A stretch of DNA of 64,000 bases from GCA-2401155 sp045047085 (GTDB lineage: Bacteria > Pseudomonadota > Alphaproteobacteria > Rhizobiales > Rhizobiaceae), in the NCBI GenBank assembly GCA_045047085.1, contig JASFYT010000104.1, positions 1-64,000 on the forward strand. The letters are read 5' to 3'. The position numbers and the translations under genes are program-made. The stretch's first letter is position 1; every line of letters begins with the position of its first letter. Under the pieces are notes generated by a model. It saw nothing but the letters and a program-made list of their open reading frames with translations. It was not told the DNA's origin and did no database searches. Shown here one piece after another: positions 44,901-53,969 of the stretch.

Positions 44901-45419
44901 GCGAACAGCAAATTCACCACGATCTCGCACCGCCGGAGTTCGCTCAAAGCCATTGCTTGAAAGCCAATCGACGAGCGTATCCATATTGATGCGATTGCCG
45001 GGGGCAAAGTGTTTGACCTGATCGACTATTTGCTCAGCAGTAATATTTCGCTGGATTAGAGCATTTGCCGTAGTGAGAATCAGCAAAGGTTTTTCGATTT
45101 TACCAAGGGCTGCAATCCGGCTTAAAGCGTCCACACGCTTAGCGATGATCTCGCCGCTTGGCGATACACGGTCATAAGGTAGACAATCCCATGCGGGGAG
45201 CTGGATTGTCTCCAACCAAGGCGCATAGAATTCGAGACTCTGAGAAATCGAACTTAATTGCTGATGATCGTTCGCGACAAAGGCCAGCGCCTTGCCGTTT
45301 TCTGCCGTGAGGCCTGCGAGCTTGGTCAGTACCAGCCCTTCAAACCCCTCAGGGACACCTGTGATTGCCGTTGCGCGGTCTTCTTCAAAGATTGATTTTA
45401 ATTGTTGAAATTCCAACAT
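41925..45419 (-). CDS. mfd: transcription-repair coupling factor
   Basis: Removes RNA polymerase stalled at lesions and recruits UvrA. The 1164-residue protein has the UvrB-like N-terminal domains, the CarD-type polymerase-interaction domain (GDIVVHVDHGIARFIGL near residue 500) and RecG-like motor motifs. The motor motifs are Walker A CGDVGFGKTEVALR near 640, the DEEQ box VIDEEQRFGVKH, and the TRG region YQLRGRVGRSKARAYA. A C-terminal regulatory domain follows. Full length. Confidence 0.97.
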   Translation of the reverse strand: MLEFQQLKSIFEEDRATAITGVPEGFEGLVLTKLAGLTAENGKALAFVANDHQQLSSISQSLEFYAPWLETIQLPAWDCLPYDRVSPSGEIIAKRVDALSRIAALGKIEKPLLILTTANALIQRNITAEQIVDQVKHFAPGNRINMDTLVDWLSSNGFERTPAVRDRGEFAVRGGIVDFFAPGSEGPVRLDFFGDTLESIRGFNAASQRTTSQLKHLTIAPMSEIKFGADEIRRFRTNYISQFGAANRDDALYVAISEGRRFAGMEHWLPLFYEKLDSLFDYLQQCHLVIGHNVMEAVHERIDQINDHYDARLQSIDGKIDGGTPYKPIKPNSLYLDENEIKQSLGDRFATILSPFETIETGQTRVASLEGKQSRNFAAERSSGANVFEAVTEFSAEERGLGKKVLVACWSTGSRERLSKVLAEHGMGNIQQIENYDGFEGLGKGKVALGILPLEHGFSTGELSVIAEQDILGDRLVRRTKRKKGSDIISEAASLGEGDIVVHVDHGIARFIGLKTIEAAGAPHDCLELHYLGDDKLFLPVENIELLSRFGNADSEVQLDRLGGAAWQARKAKLKKNILEMADQLIKIAAERALRTAERFVATEGVYDEFVTRFPYDETEDQQGAIDDVLDDLASGTPMDRLVCGDVGFGKTEVALRAAFVTAMAGRQVAIVVPTTLLARQHYKTFSERLRGLPLKIAHASRLVGTKELAAARAGVEDGTIDVVVGTHALLSNSIKFKRLGLLVIDEEQRFGVKHKERLKELRSDVHVLTLSATPIPRTLQLALTGVRELSLITTAPVDRMAVRTFISPFDSLVVREALLRERHRGGQSFYVCPRVSDLAERKAFLDEHVPELRVAIAHGQMAPGELDDVMNAFYDGKYDVLLSTTIVESGLDIPTANTLIVHRADMFGLAQLYQLRGRVGRSKARAYALFTLPVNRKLTATAERRLKVLQSLDTLGAGFELASHDLDARGSGNLLGEEQSGQIREVGYDLYQQMLEEAVAELKEGADFTGEDKWSPQISVGTPVLIPESYVPDLTLRLGLYRRLADLKEMPEIEAFAAELIDRFGPLPNEVDQLLKIVFLKGLCLKANVEKLDAGPKGLVISFRANNFPNPAALVQWIGEQGSLAKIRPNQSIVLQRDWESADRRLKGSAVIMSKLAKFATAV

Positions 45420-45422
45420 GGG

Positions 45423-45680
45423 CTATTTCGCGTTTTCCACTTGGAAGGCCAATATTCTATCAAACATCTCGCCAGCTACATCTGCAGGTGTTTCAATTTC
45501 TCCAGTGAACCATGATAGTAAATCCCGGTCGAGATGGGTTGAAATGGCTTCAAATGCATCTACATCCGCATCACTCAGATCAGCAAGATTTGCAGCGGCA
45601 AAACCACCAAGAAGGATATCCATTTCCTTGATGCCACGATGATTGGCACGATAAAGCAGTTGCTTGCGTCTGGCATCCAT
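45423..45680 (-). CDS. sdhE: succinate dehydrogenase assembly factor SdhE (FAD assembly factor)
   Basis: An 85-residue protein that promotes flavinylation of SdhA. The conserved motif is KQLLYRANHRGIKEMDILLG near the N terminus, containing the RGxxE signature. The ATG at 45680 (MDARRKQ) is chosen and the 43-codon upstream extension rejected. It ends 3 bases before mfd and is divergent from recG, the standard neighbourhood in alphaproteobacteria. Confidence 0.94.
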   Translation of the reverse strand: MDARRKQLLYRANHRGIKEMDILLGGFAAANLADLSDADVDAFEAISTHLDRDLLSWFTGEIETPADVAGEMFDRILAFQVENAK

Positions 45681-45826
45681 TGGTGGTGTTTTCCGATTAG
45701 TGATTATTGCTTTGAACACTATTTTGCAACGGCTGAAAACCCCGGAATGAAAATGGTGACAATAAATCTTGCTTGGACCAGAATCAAGAGCTAGACGGCT
45801 GCTTGCCAAACTGGCAAAGTTTCCTC

Positions 45827-47947
45827 ATGCGTCCGACCCTTCTTGATCCATTATTTGCATCAGTATCCTCGCTTGCCGGCATTGGCCCCAAGCTTGAGAA
45901 GGCGCTTAACCGCTTGTTTTTTGGTAGCGAAGCTGGAGATGGTGGACGCAATTCTGCACGTCTTGTCGATTTGCTGTTTCATTTGCCAAACAGCATTATT
46001 GATCGTCGCCAACAACCGCAAATTGCCGATGCGCTCGAAGGCCAGATCGTCACTATGAAAGTGTGGGTTGATAGCCACTCGCCACCACCGCGCGGTAACC
46101 GGCGTGTGCCCTACCGGGTACAGGTGCATGATGGTAGCGCTTCGATGGCTTTGGTATTTTTCCATGCCCATCAAGCATGGATCGAGAAAACCCTGCCAAT
46201 TGGTGAGATGCGCTACATTAGCGGCAAAATGGAGTGGTACAATGATTCACCCACGATGGCACATCCCGACCATGTGGTAAGCGAAGAAGAGTTCGCTGAC
46301 ATGCCGCTGGTTGAACCTATCTATGGTTCAACAGCAGGTCTCTCAGCAAAAGTGCTGGTGCGTTCGGTGCATGCAGCGATTGAGAAACTCCCTATCTTTG
46401 ATGAATGGATTGATGCAGCCCTAATGGAGCGGGAGGGCTGGCCGACCTTCAAGGAAGCATTGGAGCGGGTGCATCACCCCCGCGATGGCCTTGATATTGC
46501 GCCGCAATGTCTGGCGCGGCGGCGACTGGCAATGGACGAGTTTTTGGCAGGTCAATTGGCGCTCGCTCTTATGCGTGCGAAAATGAAGAAACTGCACGGA
46601 AAAGTTCATACAGGTAGCGGTGCATTGTCTGCGGAATTGCGCAAGCATCTACCTTATGAATTGACCGGAGCACAGGAACGTTCGTTGAGCGAAATTACGA
46701 ACGACCTTGCGAAATCAGAGCGCATGTTACGCCTGCTTCAGGGTGATGTGGGTTCCGGCAAAACGGTCGTGGCGCTGATGGCAATACTCAACGCGATTGA
46801 AACCGGAGGTCAGGGCGCGATCATGGTGCCAACAGAAATTCTGGCACGGCAGCATTATGCAACGCTTGTGCCGTTCTGTGAAAAAATTGGTATCAGCATC
46901 GAAGTGCTGAGTGGCAAGGATAAGGGTGTGGCACGGCGCGAGATTTATGCGCGTCTTGCTTCTGGTAAAACTCGCATCATCATCGGCACCCATGCTTTGT
47001 TTCAAAAGGCCGTTGAATTTGATGATTTGCGCATTGCTATCATTGATGAACAGCATCGCTTCGGTGTTCATCAGAGACTGGCATTGGGAGAAAAAGGGGA
47101 AGCGGTCGATATTCTGGTTATGACAGCAACGCCCATCCCGCGCACATTGGTGCTTACCTATTTCGGCGATATGGATGTTTCGCAACTGGATGAGAAGCCA
47201 CCTGGAAGGTTGGCAATCCAAACCAATGCGCTCCCGATGGAGCGTCTATCGGACCTTGTTGATCGGGTCGGAACAGCAGTTCGCAACGGGCAGAAGGTTT
47301 ACTGGATTTGTCCACTGGTGGAAGAGAGCGAAGAACTTCCCCTTACCGCTGCTCAGGATCGTTATGATAGCCTTGTGAGGCAATTTGGTAGTGGCATTGG
47401 ACTTGTTCATGGTCGCATGAGTTCGGAAGAAAAGACTGACGCAATGGAGTCTTTCAGCAGTGGTGAGACGCAGATTCTTGTAGCGACAACCGTTATCGAA
47501 GTTGGCGTCGATGTGCCTGATGCGACGATCATTGTGATTGAGCATGCGGAACGTTTCGGACTGGCGCAAATGCACCAATTGCGCGGTCGTGTGGGGCGTG
47601 GTGACAAAGCATCCACCTGCATTTTGCTCTATAAGGGGCCGCTCGGCGAAGTCGCGAAAGCGCGTTTGAATATCATGCGTGAAAGCGAGGATGGATTTCG
47701 GATTGCGGAAGAAGATTTGCGTCTGCGCGGCGAAGGCGAAGTGCTTGGAACGCGTCAATCGGGCATGCCAGGATTTAATCTGGCGATTACCGAGTTTCAC
47801 GGTGATGTATTGGAAATGGCGCGGGACAACGCTCGATTGATTGTGGAAACCAATCCTGATTTGAAGGGCGATAAAGGCGAAGCCCTTAGATTGTTGCTCT
47901 ATCTATTCGGGCAGGACGATGCCATTCGCCTGTTGCGAGCCGGCTAA
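45827..47947 (+). CDS. recG: ATP-dependent DNA helicase RecG
   Basis: Branch-migration helicase for stalled forks and recombination. From ATG 45827 (MRPTLLDPLFASVSSLAGIG) it has 706 residues. There is an N-terminal wedge/OB domain, Walker A GDVGSGKTVVALMAI near residue 308, a DEQH box (IIDEQHRFGVHQ) near 407, and HQLRGRVGRGDKAS near 584. Its TAA overlaps the stop of the convergent DUF502 gene. Confidence 0.97.
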   Translation: MRPTLLDPLFASVSSLAGIGPKLEKALNRLFFGSEAGDGGRNSARLVDLLFHLPNSIIDRRQQPQIADALEGQIVTMKVWVDSHSPPPRGNRRVPYRVQVHDGSASMALVFFHAHQAWIEKTLPIGEMRYISGKMEWYNDSPTMAHPDHVVSEEEFADMPLVEPIYGSTAGLSAKVLVRSVHAAIEKLPIFDEWIDAALMEREGWPTFKEALERVHHPRDGLDIAPQCLARRRLAMDEFLAGQLALALMRAKMKKLHGKVHTGSGALSAELRKHLPYELTGAQERSLSEITNDLAKSERMLRLLQGDVGSGKTVVALMAILNAIETGGQGAIMVPTEILARQHYATLVPFCEKIGISIEVLSGKDKGVARREIYARLASGKTRIIIGTHALFQKAVEFDDLRIAIIDEQHRFGVHQRLALGEKGEAVDILVMTATPIPRTLVLTYFGDMDVSQLDEKPPGRLAIQTNALPMERLSDLVDRVGTAVRNGQKVYWICPLVEESEELPLTAAQDRYDSLVRQFGSGIGLVHGRMSSEEKTDAMESFSSGETQILVATTVIEVGVDVPDATIIVIEHAERFGLAQMHQLRGRVGRGDKASTCILLYKGPLGEVAKARLNIMRESEDGFRIAEEDLRLRGEGEVLGTRQSGMPGFNLAITEFHGDVLEMARDNARLIVETNPDLKGDKGEALRLLLYLFGQDDAIRLLRAG

Positions 47948-48627
47948 GGTCTGGAGCTAGCTTTTTCCTTGGCTTTTGCAGCCAGTTCATCCGGCGTTAC
48001 CAAACCTGCGGAAATCACCAGCTTGGCTGCATCTTCAACGCTCATATCCAGCACGGTTAAATCTTCCTTGGGTACAAACAGCAAAAAGCCCGATGTGGGA
48101 TTTGGCGTGGTTGGAACAAATACGCTGACAGTTTCATGGCCAAGTTGATTCATTTTTACTTCAACTTCGCCTTTGGTGTCGGTCGCGACGAAACATAGAG
48201 AAAACAAACCTTTGCGCGGATATTCGATGATCGCTGCTGTTTGAAACGACTTAGTTGTGTCTGAAAGGACCGTTTCAAAAATTTGTTTCAAGCCGGAGTA
48301 AATCGTGCGTACCAGCGGCATGCGATTAAGCAAGCGCTCGCCATAGCCAAGCAAGGTTTTTCCGATAAAATTGGCGGTCATGAAACCAATGATGGTGATG
48401 CCAAGTATCGCCACCACAAGACCAAAGCCCGGAATATCAATCGGAAGATAGGTGCTGGGATTATATTCAGCAGGAATATACGGTTCGACCCAACCATCCA
48501 CCCAGCCGACTAGCGTCCAGGTCAGGTAGATTGTAATTGCTACAGGCGCCGAGATGATGAGGCCTGTAAGAAAATAATTTCGTAGACGGGCAATTGCTCC
48601 GACTTTGGTCTTTACGCTATCTGGCAA
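47944..48627 (-). CDS. DUF502-family membrane protein
   Basis: A 227-residue inner-membrane protein with two N-terminal helices (YFLTGLIISAPVAITIYLTW and GFGLVVAILGITIIGFM). The soluble domain has the family stretches IPLVRTIYSGLKQ-like MPLVRTIYSGLKQIFE and TTPNPTSGFLLFVPKED. The family is widespread and uncharacterised. Its place beside recG recurs in alphaproteobacteria. The stop overlaps that of recG. Confidence 0.9.
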   Translation of the reverse strand: MPDSVKTKVGAIARLRNYFLTGLIISAPVAITIYLTWTLVGWVDGWVEPYIPAEYNPSTYLPIDIPGFGLVVAILGITIIGFMTANFIGKTLLGYGERLLNRMPLVRTIYSGLKQIFETVLSDTTKSFQTAAIIEYPRKGLFSLCFVATDTKGEVEVKMNQLGHETVSVFVPTTPNPTSGFLLFVPKEDLTVLDMSVEDAAKLVISAGLVTPDELAAKAKEKASSRP

Positions 48628-48785
48628 GTTGTGGCCCCAACTGAATTTTATTATCCATCACATATAGGGTGTTGGAGCTACATTGAAACCGTTTTATGAC
48701 GAAATGGTGCAAAAGCACCGGTATTGCAGTAACTGCGGTCCATATTTGTGTATTATAGGTATAAATCACTGAACGAGGAACCTTA

Positions 48786-49427
48786 ATGCCCTACCCCGGA
48801 CAACCTAAAGATACACCAATCCCGCCGGAGTTGGACCGCTGGAACTGGGGAGCGTTTTGGCTCAATTGGATTTGGGGTATCGGCAACAGTACCTATATTG
48901 CACTGCTGATGTTCGTTCCTTTTGTTGGCATCGTAATGATATTTGTTCTTGGAGCAAAAGGAAGCAAGTGGGCCTGGAAAAACCGCCTTTGGGAAAATGA
49001 GGAACATTTCATTAGAACCCAACGCAAATGGGCGCGTTTTGGTCTGGTGGTTATTGTTGGGCTGGCTCTACTTATTGGATCTATATTTTACGGCATCCTG
49101 TATTTGGTGAAGGGCAGCGACGCCTACAAGTTGACGATGCAGGAATTGCGTGGCGATACCCAAGTTGTTGCGGCATTGGGTGAACCAATTGAAGCTGGAT
49201 GGTTTATTACTGGCAATATCAATATAAATGGGATTGAAGGGGCCGCAAACTTCTCAATTCCAGTTTCAGGCCCCAAAGGCAACGGAACGGTGATTAGCCG
49301 TTCAACCAAAGTTGCCGGCGAATGGAGGATATTCCTGTTGATTGTTCGCATTGAAGGAAACCCGACACCATTGGTGTTGATCAATACGAATAATTTGCAA
49401 ATCCCAAATGCCGCGCGAGATACCTGA
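48786..49427 (+). CDS. Coa1-like membrane protein
   Basis: A 213-residue protein in two parts. Residues 1-100 hold a Trp-rich N-terminal motif (RWNWGAFWLNWIWGIGN) and two to three hydrophobic segments. After KLTMQELRGDTQVVAALGEP a C-terminal beta domain follows (WFITGNINI, AANFSIPVSGPKGNGTV, WRIFLLIVRI). This tail resembles cytochrome oxidase assembly factor Coa1. The Trp-rich front occurs in other small bacterial membrane proteins. No oxidase genes are adjacent, so an assembly role is only suggested by the family. Confidence 0.7.
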   Translation: MPYPGQPKDTPIPPELDRWNWGAFWLNWIWGIGNSTYIALLMFVPFVGIVMIFVLGAKGSKWAWKNRLWENEEHFIRTQRKWARFGLVVIVGLALLIGSIFYGILYLVKGSDAYKLTMQELRGDTQVVAALGEPIEAGWFITGNININGIEGAANFSIPVSGPKGNGTVISRSTKVAGEWRIFLLIVRIEGNPTPLVLINTNNLQIPNAARDT

Positions 49428-49433
49428 CCCCAA

Positions 49434-51260
49434 CTATTCGACGGTGACCGATTTCGCCAGATTACGTGGTTGGTCTACATCTGTACCCATGATCAAGGCT
49501 GTATGATAAGCGAGCAACTGGATTGGCAACGCGTAGACTATCGGAGTTAGGACTTCCGGCATATTGGGCATGATTATGGTATGCTCGGCTTCCACTGACG
49601 ATGCTTTGGCGCCTTTTTCATCGGTGATTAAAATGATGCGTCCACCACGTGCAGCAACTTCCTGCATGTTGGAAACTGTCTTTTCAAAAATTCGATCATA
49701 GGGTGCGATTACTACCACCGGCATGTCTTCATCAATCAGCGCAATCGGGCCGTGTTTTAATTCGCCTGCGGCGTATCCTTCTGCGTGGATATAGGAAATC
49801 TCTTTGAGTTTCAGAGCGCCTTCCAAGGCGAGCGGGAAATTGGTATCTCGGCCAAGGTAAAGAATATGGCGGACCTTGGCCAGATCCTGCGCTACTTTTT
49901 CAATTTCATTTTCAAGCTTTAGAGCCTGATTGATGTATTTTGGCGCTTCCATCAATTCGCCAACAAGCCGAGCTTCCTCGGCCTCAGATAAAACACCACG
50001 TGCCCGACCCGCGGCAATTGCAATCGAAATGAGGGATGCTAGCTGGCAGGTGAATGCCTTGGTGGAGGCAACTCCGATTTCCGGTCCGGCAAGGATCGGA
50101 AATATGACTGAAGATTCCCGCGCAATGGTAGATTCTCGAACGTTGACGACTGCGCCGATATGCTGGCCCTGCTCCTTGCAATAGCGAAGAGCGGCAAGGG
50201 TATCGGCAGTTTCGCCCGATTGAGAAATAAACAGTGATAATCCATTTTTAGCCAACGGCATTTCGCGATAACGGAATTCAGATGCCACATCGATATCAAC
50301 CGGCAGGCGCGCGTAACGCTCGAACCAGTATTTGGAGACCATGCCAGCAAGATAGGCCGTACCGCACGCGGAAATGGCTACCCGGTCCAGATCAGCAAAA
50401 TTGAACGGTAATTCTTCATTGATACGGGTTTTGCTCTCAGCAAAATCCAGATAATGGGAAAATGTGTGTGAGATGACGTCGGATTGCTCGTAGATTTCCT
50501 TGAGCATGAAGTGACGATGATTGCCCTTGTCCACCATCAGGCTTGAACCGGTAGACGTTTGTTTTTCCCGCTCAACGGGATTGCCGAATGTATCGAAAAT
50601 TTCGACACCACCATGGCGTACAACGCACCAATCACCATCTTCCAGATAGGTAATCTCGTTGGTGAAGGGCGCCAGCGCAATTGCATCTGAACCCAGATAC
50701 ATTTCGCCATCGCCGTGACCTACTGCCAGTGGCGGGCCGTTGCGTGCGCCGATGATGGTGTTTTCAGCACCCTTGAGCATGATTGCCAAGGCAAAAGCAC
50801 CCTCAAGACGGCTGATTGCACGATGGGCAGCTTCGATTACATCCATACCGTTCTTGAGATATTTGGAAACGAGATGGGCAACAACTTCGGTATCGGTTTG
50901 GGAGGAAAAAACAACCCCCTCGCCAATCAACTCTTTTTTTAGATCACGAAAATTCTCAATGATGCCGTTATGTACCAGTGCTACGTTTTCAGCAAAATGG
51001 GGATGTGCGTTAGTTTCATTGGGGATGCCATGGGTTGCCCAGCGGGTATGGCCAATGCCTACGTGACCGGCAAGTGGCTCTGAATTGAGCCTGTTTTCAA
51101 GATTTATCAGTTTGCCTTCGGCGCGCCTGCGCTGCAAAGCGCCATCAGTGAAGGTTGCGACTCCAGCAGAATCATATCCGCGATATTCAAGCCGTTTGAG
51201 TGCGTCGACTAAAAGTGGTGCAACGTCTTTCGTGCCTACAATACCAACAATACCGCACAT
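49434..51260 (-). CDS. glmS: glutamine-fructose-6-phosphate aminotransferase
   Basis: Makes glucosamine-6-phosphate from fructose-6-phosphate and glutamine, the first step to UDP-GlcNAc for peptidoglycan and lipid A. The 608-residue protein starts MCGIVGIVG, so Cys2 (Cys1 after processing) is the amidotransferase nucleophile. HTRWATHG and the two SIS isomerase domains (SQSGETADTLAALR, EGYAAGELKHGPIALID) are intact, and it ends RNLAKSVTVE. glmU is not adjacent here, although the two are often paired. Confidence 0.97.
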   Translation of the reverse strand: MCGIVGIVGTKDVAPLLVDALKRLEYRGYDSAGVATFTDGALQRRRAEGKLINLENRLNSEPLAGHVGIGHTRWATHGIPNETNAHPHFAENVALVHNGIIENFRDLKKELIGEGVVFSSQTDTEVVAHLVSKYLKNGMDVIEAAHRAISRLEGAFALAIMLKGAENTIIGARNGPPLAVGHGDGEMYLGSDAIALAPFTNEITYLEDGDWCVVRHGGVEIFDTFGNPVEREKQTSTGSSLMVDKGNHRHFMLKEIYEQSDVISHTFSHYLDFAESKTRINEELPFNFADLDRVAISACGTAYLAGMVSKYWFERYARLPVDIDVASEFRYREMPLAKNGLSLFISQSGETADTLAALRYCKEQGQHIGAVVNVRESTIARESSVIFPILAGPEIGVASTKAFTCQLASLISIAIAAGRARGVLSEAEEARLVGELMEAPKYINQALKLENEIEKVAQDLAKVRHILYLGRDTNFPLALEGALKLKEISYIHAEGYAAGELKHGPIALIDEDMPVVVIAPYDRIFEKTVSNMQEVAARGGRIILITDEKGAKASSVEAEHTIIMPNMPEVLTPIVYALPIQLLAYHTALIMGTDVDQPRNLAKSVTVE

Positions 51261-51431
51261 ATTACCTACCCCTTAGAATCTAATTCCCAGTCCTGTTTCA
51301 TCCCTAAAGACGAAATCAGCGTGTGAAAACTCAATTCAAATTTCAAATCATTTCATTTGTATGCTGGCGTCTATACGCCATAGGAATGAAAAATCGCTAA
51401 AGATATTCAATATCAATTGATTGGCGCATAT

Positions 51432-51809
51432 CTACGGGGTTTGTGGAGCGTCATCCAAAATATCGTAATAGTCGCCTTTATCTGCAACAAAGATGTGTTT
51501 GGCGATTTTTAACCCGGTTTCTCCGTCCAGGCTACCCGCTAGAATTGACGTGAAGCTTTCATCTGAATGACGCCAAAAGAGGGTTGACCCGCATGTTTTA
51601 CAGAAACCGCGCTCAGCATCTTCAGATGCATTGAACCAAGTGAGGTTTTCTTCGCCTTGAATGGAAAGATCTTCATTATGGGCTGCGGTTGCTGCAAAAA
51701 AATGTCCGGATTGTTTACGGCACTGGGTGCAGTGGCAAGCAGTGATCGGGCGCAATGGCTCTTTGACTTGATAGGATACTTTACCACATATACATGAACC
51801 ACTTTTCAT
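51432..51809 (-). CDS. GFA/Mss4-like zinc protein
   Basis: A 125-residue protein of the glutathione-dependent formaldehyde-activating (GFA) fold. Zinc-binding cysteines are in GSCICGKV, ACHCTQCRKQSG and FCKTCGSTLFWR. The family name overstates function, since most members have unknown substrates. It is 17 bases downstream of the DAHP synthase gene on the same strand and may be cotranscribed. Confidence 0.88.
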   Translation of the reverse strand: MKSGSCICGKVSYQVKEPLRPITACHCTQCRKQSGHFFAATAAHNEDLSIQGEENLTWFNASEDAERGFCKTCGSTLFWRHSDESFTSILAGSLDGETGLKIAKHIFVADKGDYYDILDDAPQTP

Positions 51810-51826
51810 AGTAATACCTTTTTATA

Positions 51827-53206
51827 TCATGCGGATGCAGATATTTTTTCACTTGATACATCACGATTTTCTTGTAGCAATTCAGCTAGCAGGAATGCAA
51901 GCTCCAGTGCCTGACTGGCGTTCAAACGAGGATCACAATGGGTGTGATAACGTGAACCAAGATCATCTTCGGTCACGGCACGTGCACCACCGGTGCATTC
52001 GGTTACGTCCTTGCCGGTCATCTCGAAATGCACTCCGCCAGCATAGGTTCCTTCTGCACGGTGAATGGCAAAGAAATTTTGTACTTCTTTCAAGATATAA
52101 TCGAATGGGCGGGTTTTATAGCCGCCAGCAGAAATCGTATTGCCGTGCATCGGGTCGCAGGACCAGACAACAGATTTGCCTTCGCGCTCAACCGCCCGGA
52201 TAAGTTCCGGCAAATGATCGCCGACATTTTCATGGCCGAAGCGGGCAATTAGCGTTATACGACCTGCTTCATTGGACGGATTGAGGATATCAATCAATTC
52301 CAACATGCCGTCTGGGGTGGTTGAAGGGCCGCATTTGAAGCCTATCGGGTTTTTGATACCACGGCAGAATTCCACATGGGCATGGTCCGGCTGTCTTGTG
52401 CGATCACCAATCCAGACCATATGGCCGGAGGTGGCGTAATAATCACCACTGGTTGAATCTACCCGTGTCAGAGCTTCTTCATAGCCAAGAAGCAAGGATT
52501 CATGGCAGGTGTACATTTCTGTTTCGCGAAGACGTTGATGGTTTTCAGGATTGAATCCGATTGCCTTCATGAAACGCAGCGTTTCACCCAAACGATCCGC
52601 TAGATTGGCAAACCGCTCCATTTGCGGGCTATCTTTGACGAAATCGAGAGTCCATTGCTGCACGTGCTCCAGATTAGCGTAACCACCTTGAGCGAGGGCA
52701 CGCAACAAGTTTAGCGTTGCGGCGGACTGGCGATAAGCCATGATCTGTCGCTCTGGATCAGGAATGCGCGATTCCGGGGTGAATTCAGAGCCATTGATAA
52801 TATCGCCGCGATAGCTTGGCAATACTGTATCACCCTGCGTCTCATTATCCGAGGAGCGTGGCTTGGCGAATTGGCCAGCGATGCGCCCAACTTTTACGAC
52901 AGGTTTGGCCGCAGCATAAGTGAGTACGACGGACATTTGCAGGAATACGCGGAAGAAATCGCGGATATTATCTGCGCCGTGTTCAGCAAAACTTTCAGCG
53001 CAATCGCCACCTTGTAGCAGAAAGGCATTGCCTTTTGAAACTTCCGCCAGATTCGCTTTCAGCGCTCGGGCTTCACCTGCAAAAACCAAGGGTGGATAGC
53101 TGGCGAGCCGCTCCTCAACCGATTTCAATGCGGCTGGATCAGGATATTCAGGAACCTGGATGATTGGTCTATTTCTCCAGGAGTTTGGCTGCCAGTTGTT
53201 TGCCAT
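51827..53206 (-). CDS. 3-deoxy-7-phosphoheptulonate synthase, class II
   Basis: First enzyme of the shikimate pathway: phosphoenolpyruvate and erythrose-4-phosphate give DAHP. The 459-residue length and stretches such as FLLQGGDCAESFAEH, GQFAKPRS, GHMVWIGDRTRQPDHAHVE and WSCDPMHGNT define the plant-like class II (AroAII) enzyme, unrelated in sequence to E. coli AroG. The metal-binding Cys, His, Glu and Asp residues appear present. Confidence 0.95.
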   Translation of the reverse strand: MANNWQPNSWRNRPIIQVPEYPDPAALKSVEERLASYPPLVFAGEARALKANLAEVSKGNAFLLQGGDCAESFAEHGADNIRDFFRVFLQMSVVLTYAAAKPVVKVGRIAGQFAKPRSSDNETQGDTVLPSYRGDIINGSEFTPESRIPDPERQIMAYRQSAATLNLLRALAQGGYANLEHVQQWTLDFVKDSPQMERFANLADRLGETLRFMKAIGFNPENHQRLRETEMYTCHESLLLGYEEALTRVDSTSGDYYATSGHMVWIGDRTRQPDHAHVEFCRGIKNPIGFKCGPSTTPDGMLELIDILNPSNEAGRITLIARFGHENVGDHLPELIRAVEREGKSVVWSCDPMHGNTISAGGYKTRPFDYILKEVQNFFAIHRAEGTYAGGVHFEMTGKDVTECTGGARAVTEDDLGSRYHTHCDPRLNASQALELAFLLAELLQENRDVSSEKISASA

Positions 53207-53314
53207 TTTATTTTCCTACTCAAATACTGTTTAATATATCGGGATTTTGCCCAAAATTCTGTTTCGTTGGTATAAAGAAATTGGCCGGAATTTGCCACAA
53301 AAAAGATATGTAAA

Positions 53315-53893
53315 CTAGAATAACACTCCGGCTCTCATCAAAGTGTTGTCGAATAATTCTTTACTGGCGTAGTCCAATTCTATTGCTCTTGGATATTGCG
53401 GTTCGTTACGGTCCTTAATAATTGAGCGTTCAAAACCAATGGTTGTCTCAATGAAATGCGCGAGACCGGTCGAACCATATTCATTCAAATATCCTTGCAT
53501 CACGGCATCCAGATAACTTTGCAGCAGTGGCGGTTGTGAATCTGGTTCGTTGGCGGGGTTGGCCACATATACGTAGAGATTGGCTGGTAGGTCCCTTCCC
53601 TGTAGCAGAAAATCACTATGGCAGAGTTGAACCCGTTGATAACCTTGTTCGCGCTCGTCTACCATTTCCAGGTTTTCCAAACTGTCCACCACGATGAGGC
53701 CGTGTAGCCTGGCATTGTCGTGTTTATGGATGCTGAGCAAAGCAATTTCCGGATCATCCGCTGCCGGACGCCCCTGCCAATGACGACGCCAGCCTTTCAA
53801 CGCCACCGGAATGGTATCGATATAGTCTGTGCGCAAGGTTGCTGTATTGACCAGTGAACCAAAGCCGAAATATCCAACCAATTGATTTGTCAT
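53315..53893 (-). CDS. gamma-glutamylcyclotransferase-like protein
   Basis: A 192-residue protein with the GGCT/AIG2 fold. The family opening YFGFGSLVN lies at residues 8-16. LHGLIVVDSLENLEMVDEREQGY supplies the Glu expected in catalysis (in DEREQGY). Its real substrate in bacteria is unclear. It stands alone between DAHP synthase and rpsD. Confidence 0.8.
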   Translation of the reverse strand: MTNQLVGYFGFGSLVNTATLRTDYIDTIPVALKGWRRHWQGRPAADDPEIALLSIHKHDNARLHGLIVVDSLENLEMVDEREQGYQRVQLCHSDFLLQGRDLPANLYVYVANPANEPDSQPPLLQSYLDAVMQGYLNEYGSTGLAHFIETTIGFERSIIKDRNEPQYPRAIELDYASKELFDNTLMRAGVLF

Positions 53894-53922
53894 TGCCTTA
53901 GCCCAAATTAATCTACAAACAA

Positions 53923-53946
53923 AAAGAGCCCCATCTGGGGCTCTTT
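53923..53946 (-). terminator. rho-independent terminator of rpsD
   Basis: A 10-bp stem AAAGAGCCCC/GGGGCTCTTT with a 4-base loop, followed on the minus strand by a T run. It lies 23 bases after the rpsD stop. Confidence 0.92.
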
Positions 53947-53969
53947 CAAATTCAACTTAGATAGAATGC

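Noticed and set aside
49434..51431. glmS ribozyme upstream of glmS
   Set aside because: The 171-base leader shows no recognisable ribozyme core, and the ribozyme is typical of Gram-positive bacteria.
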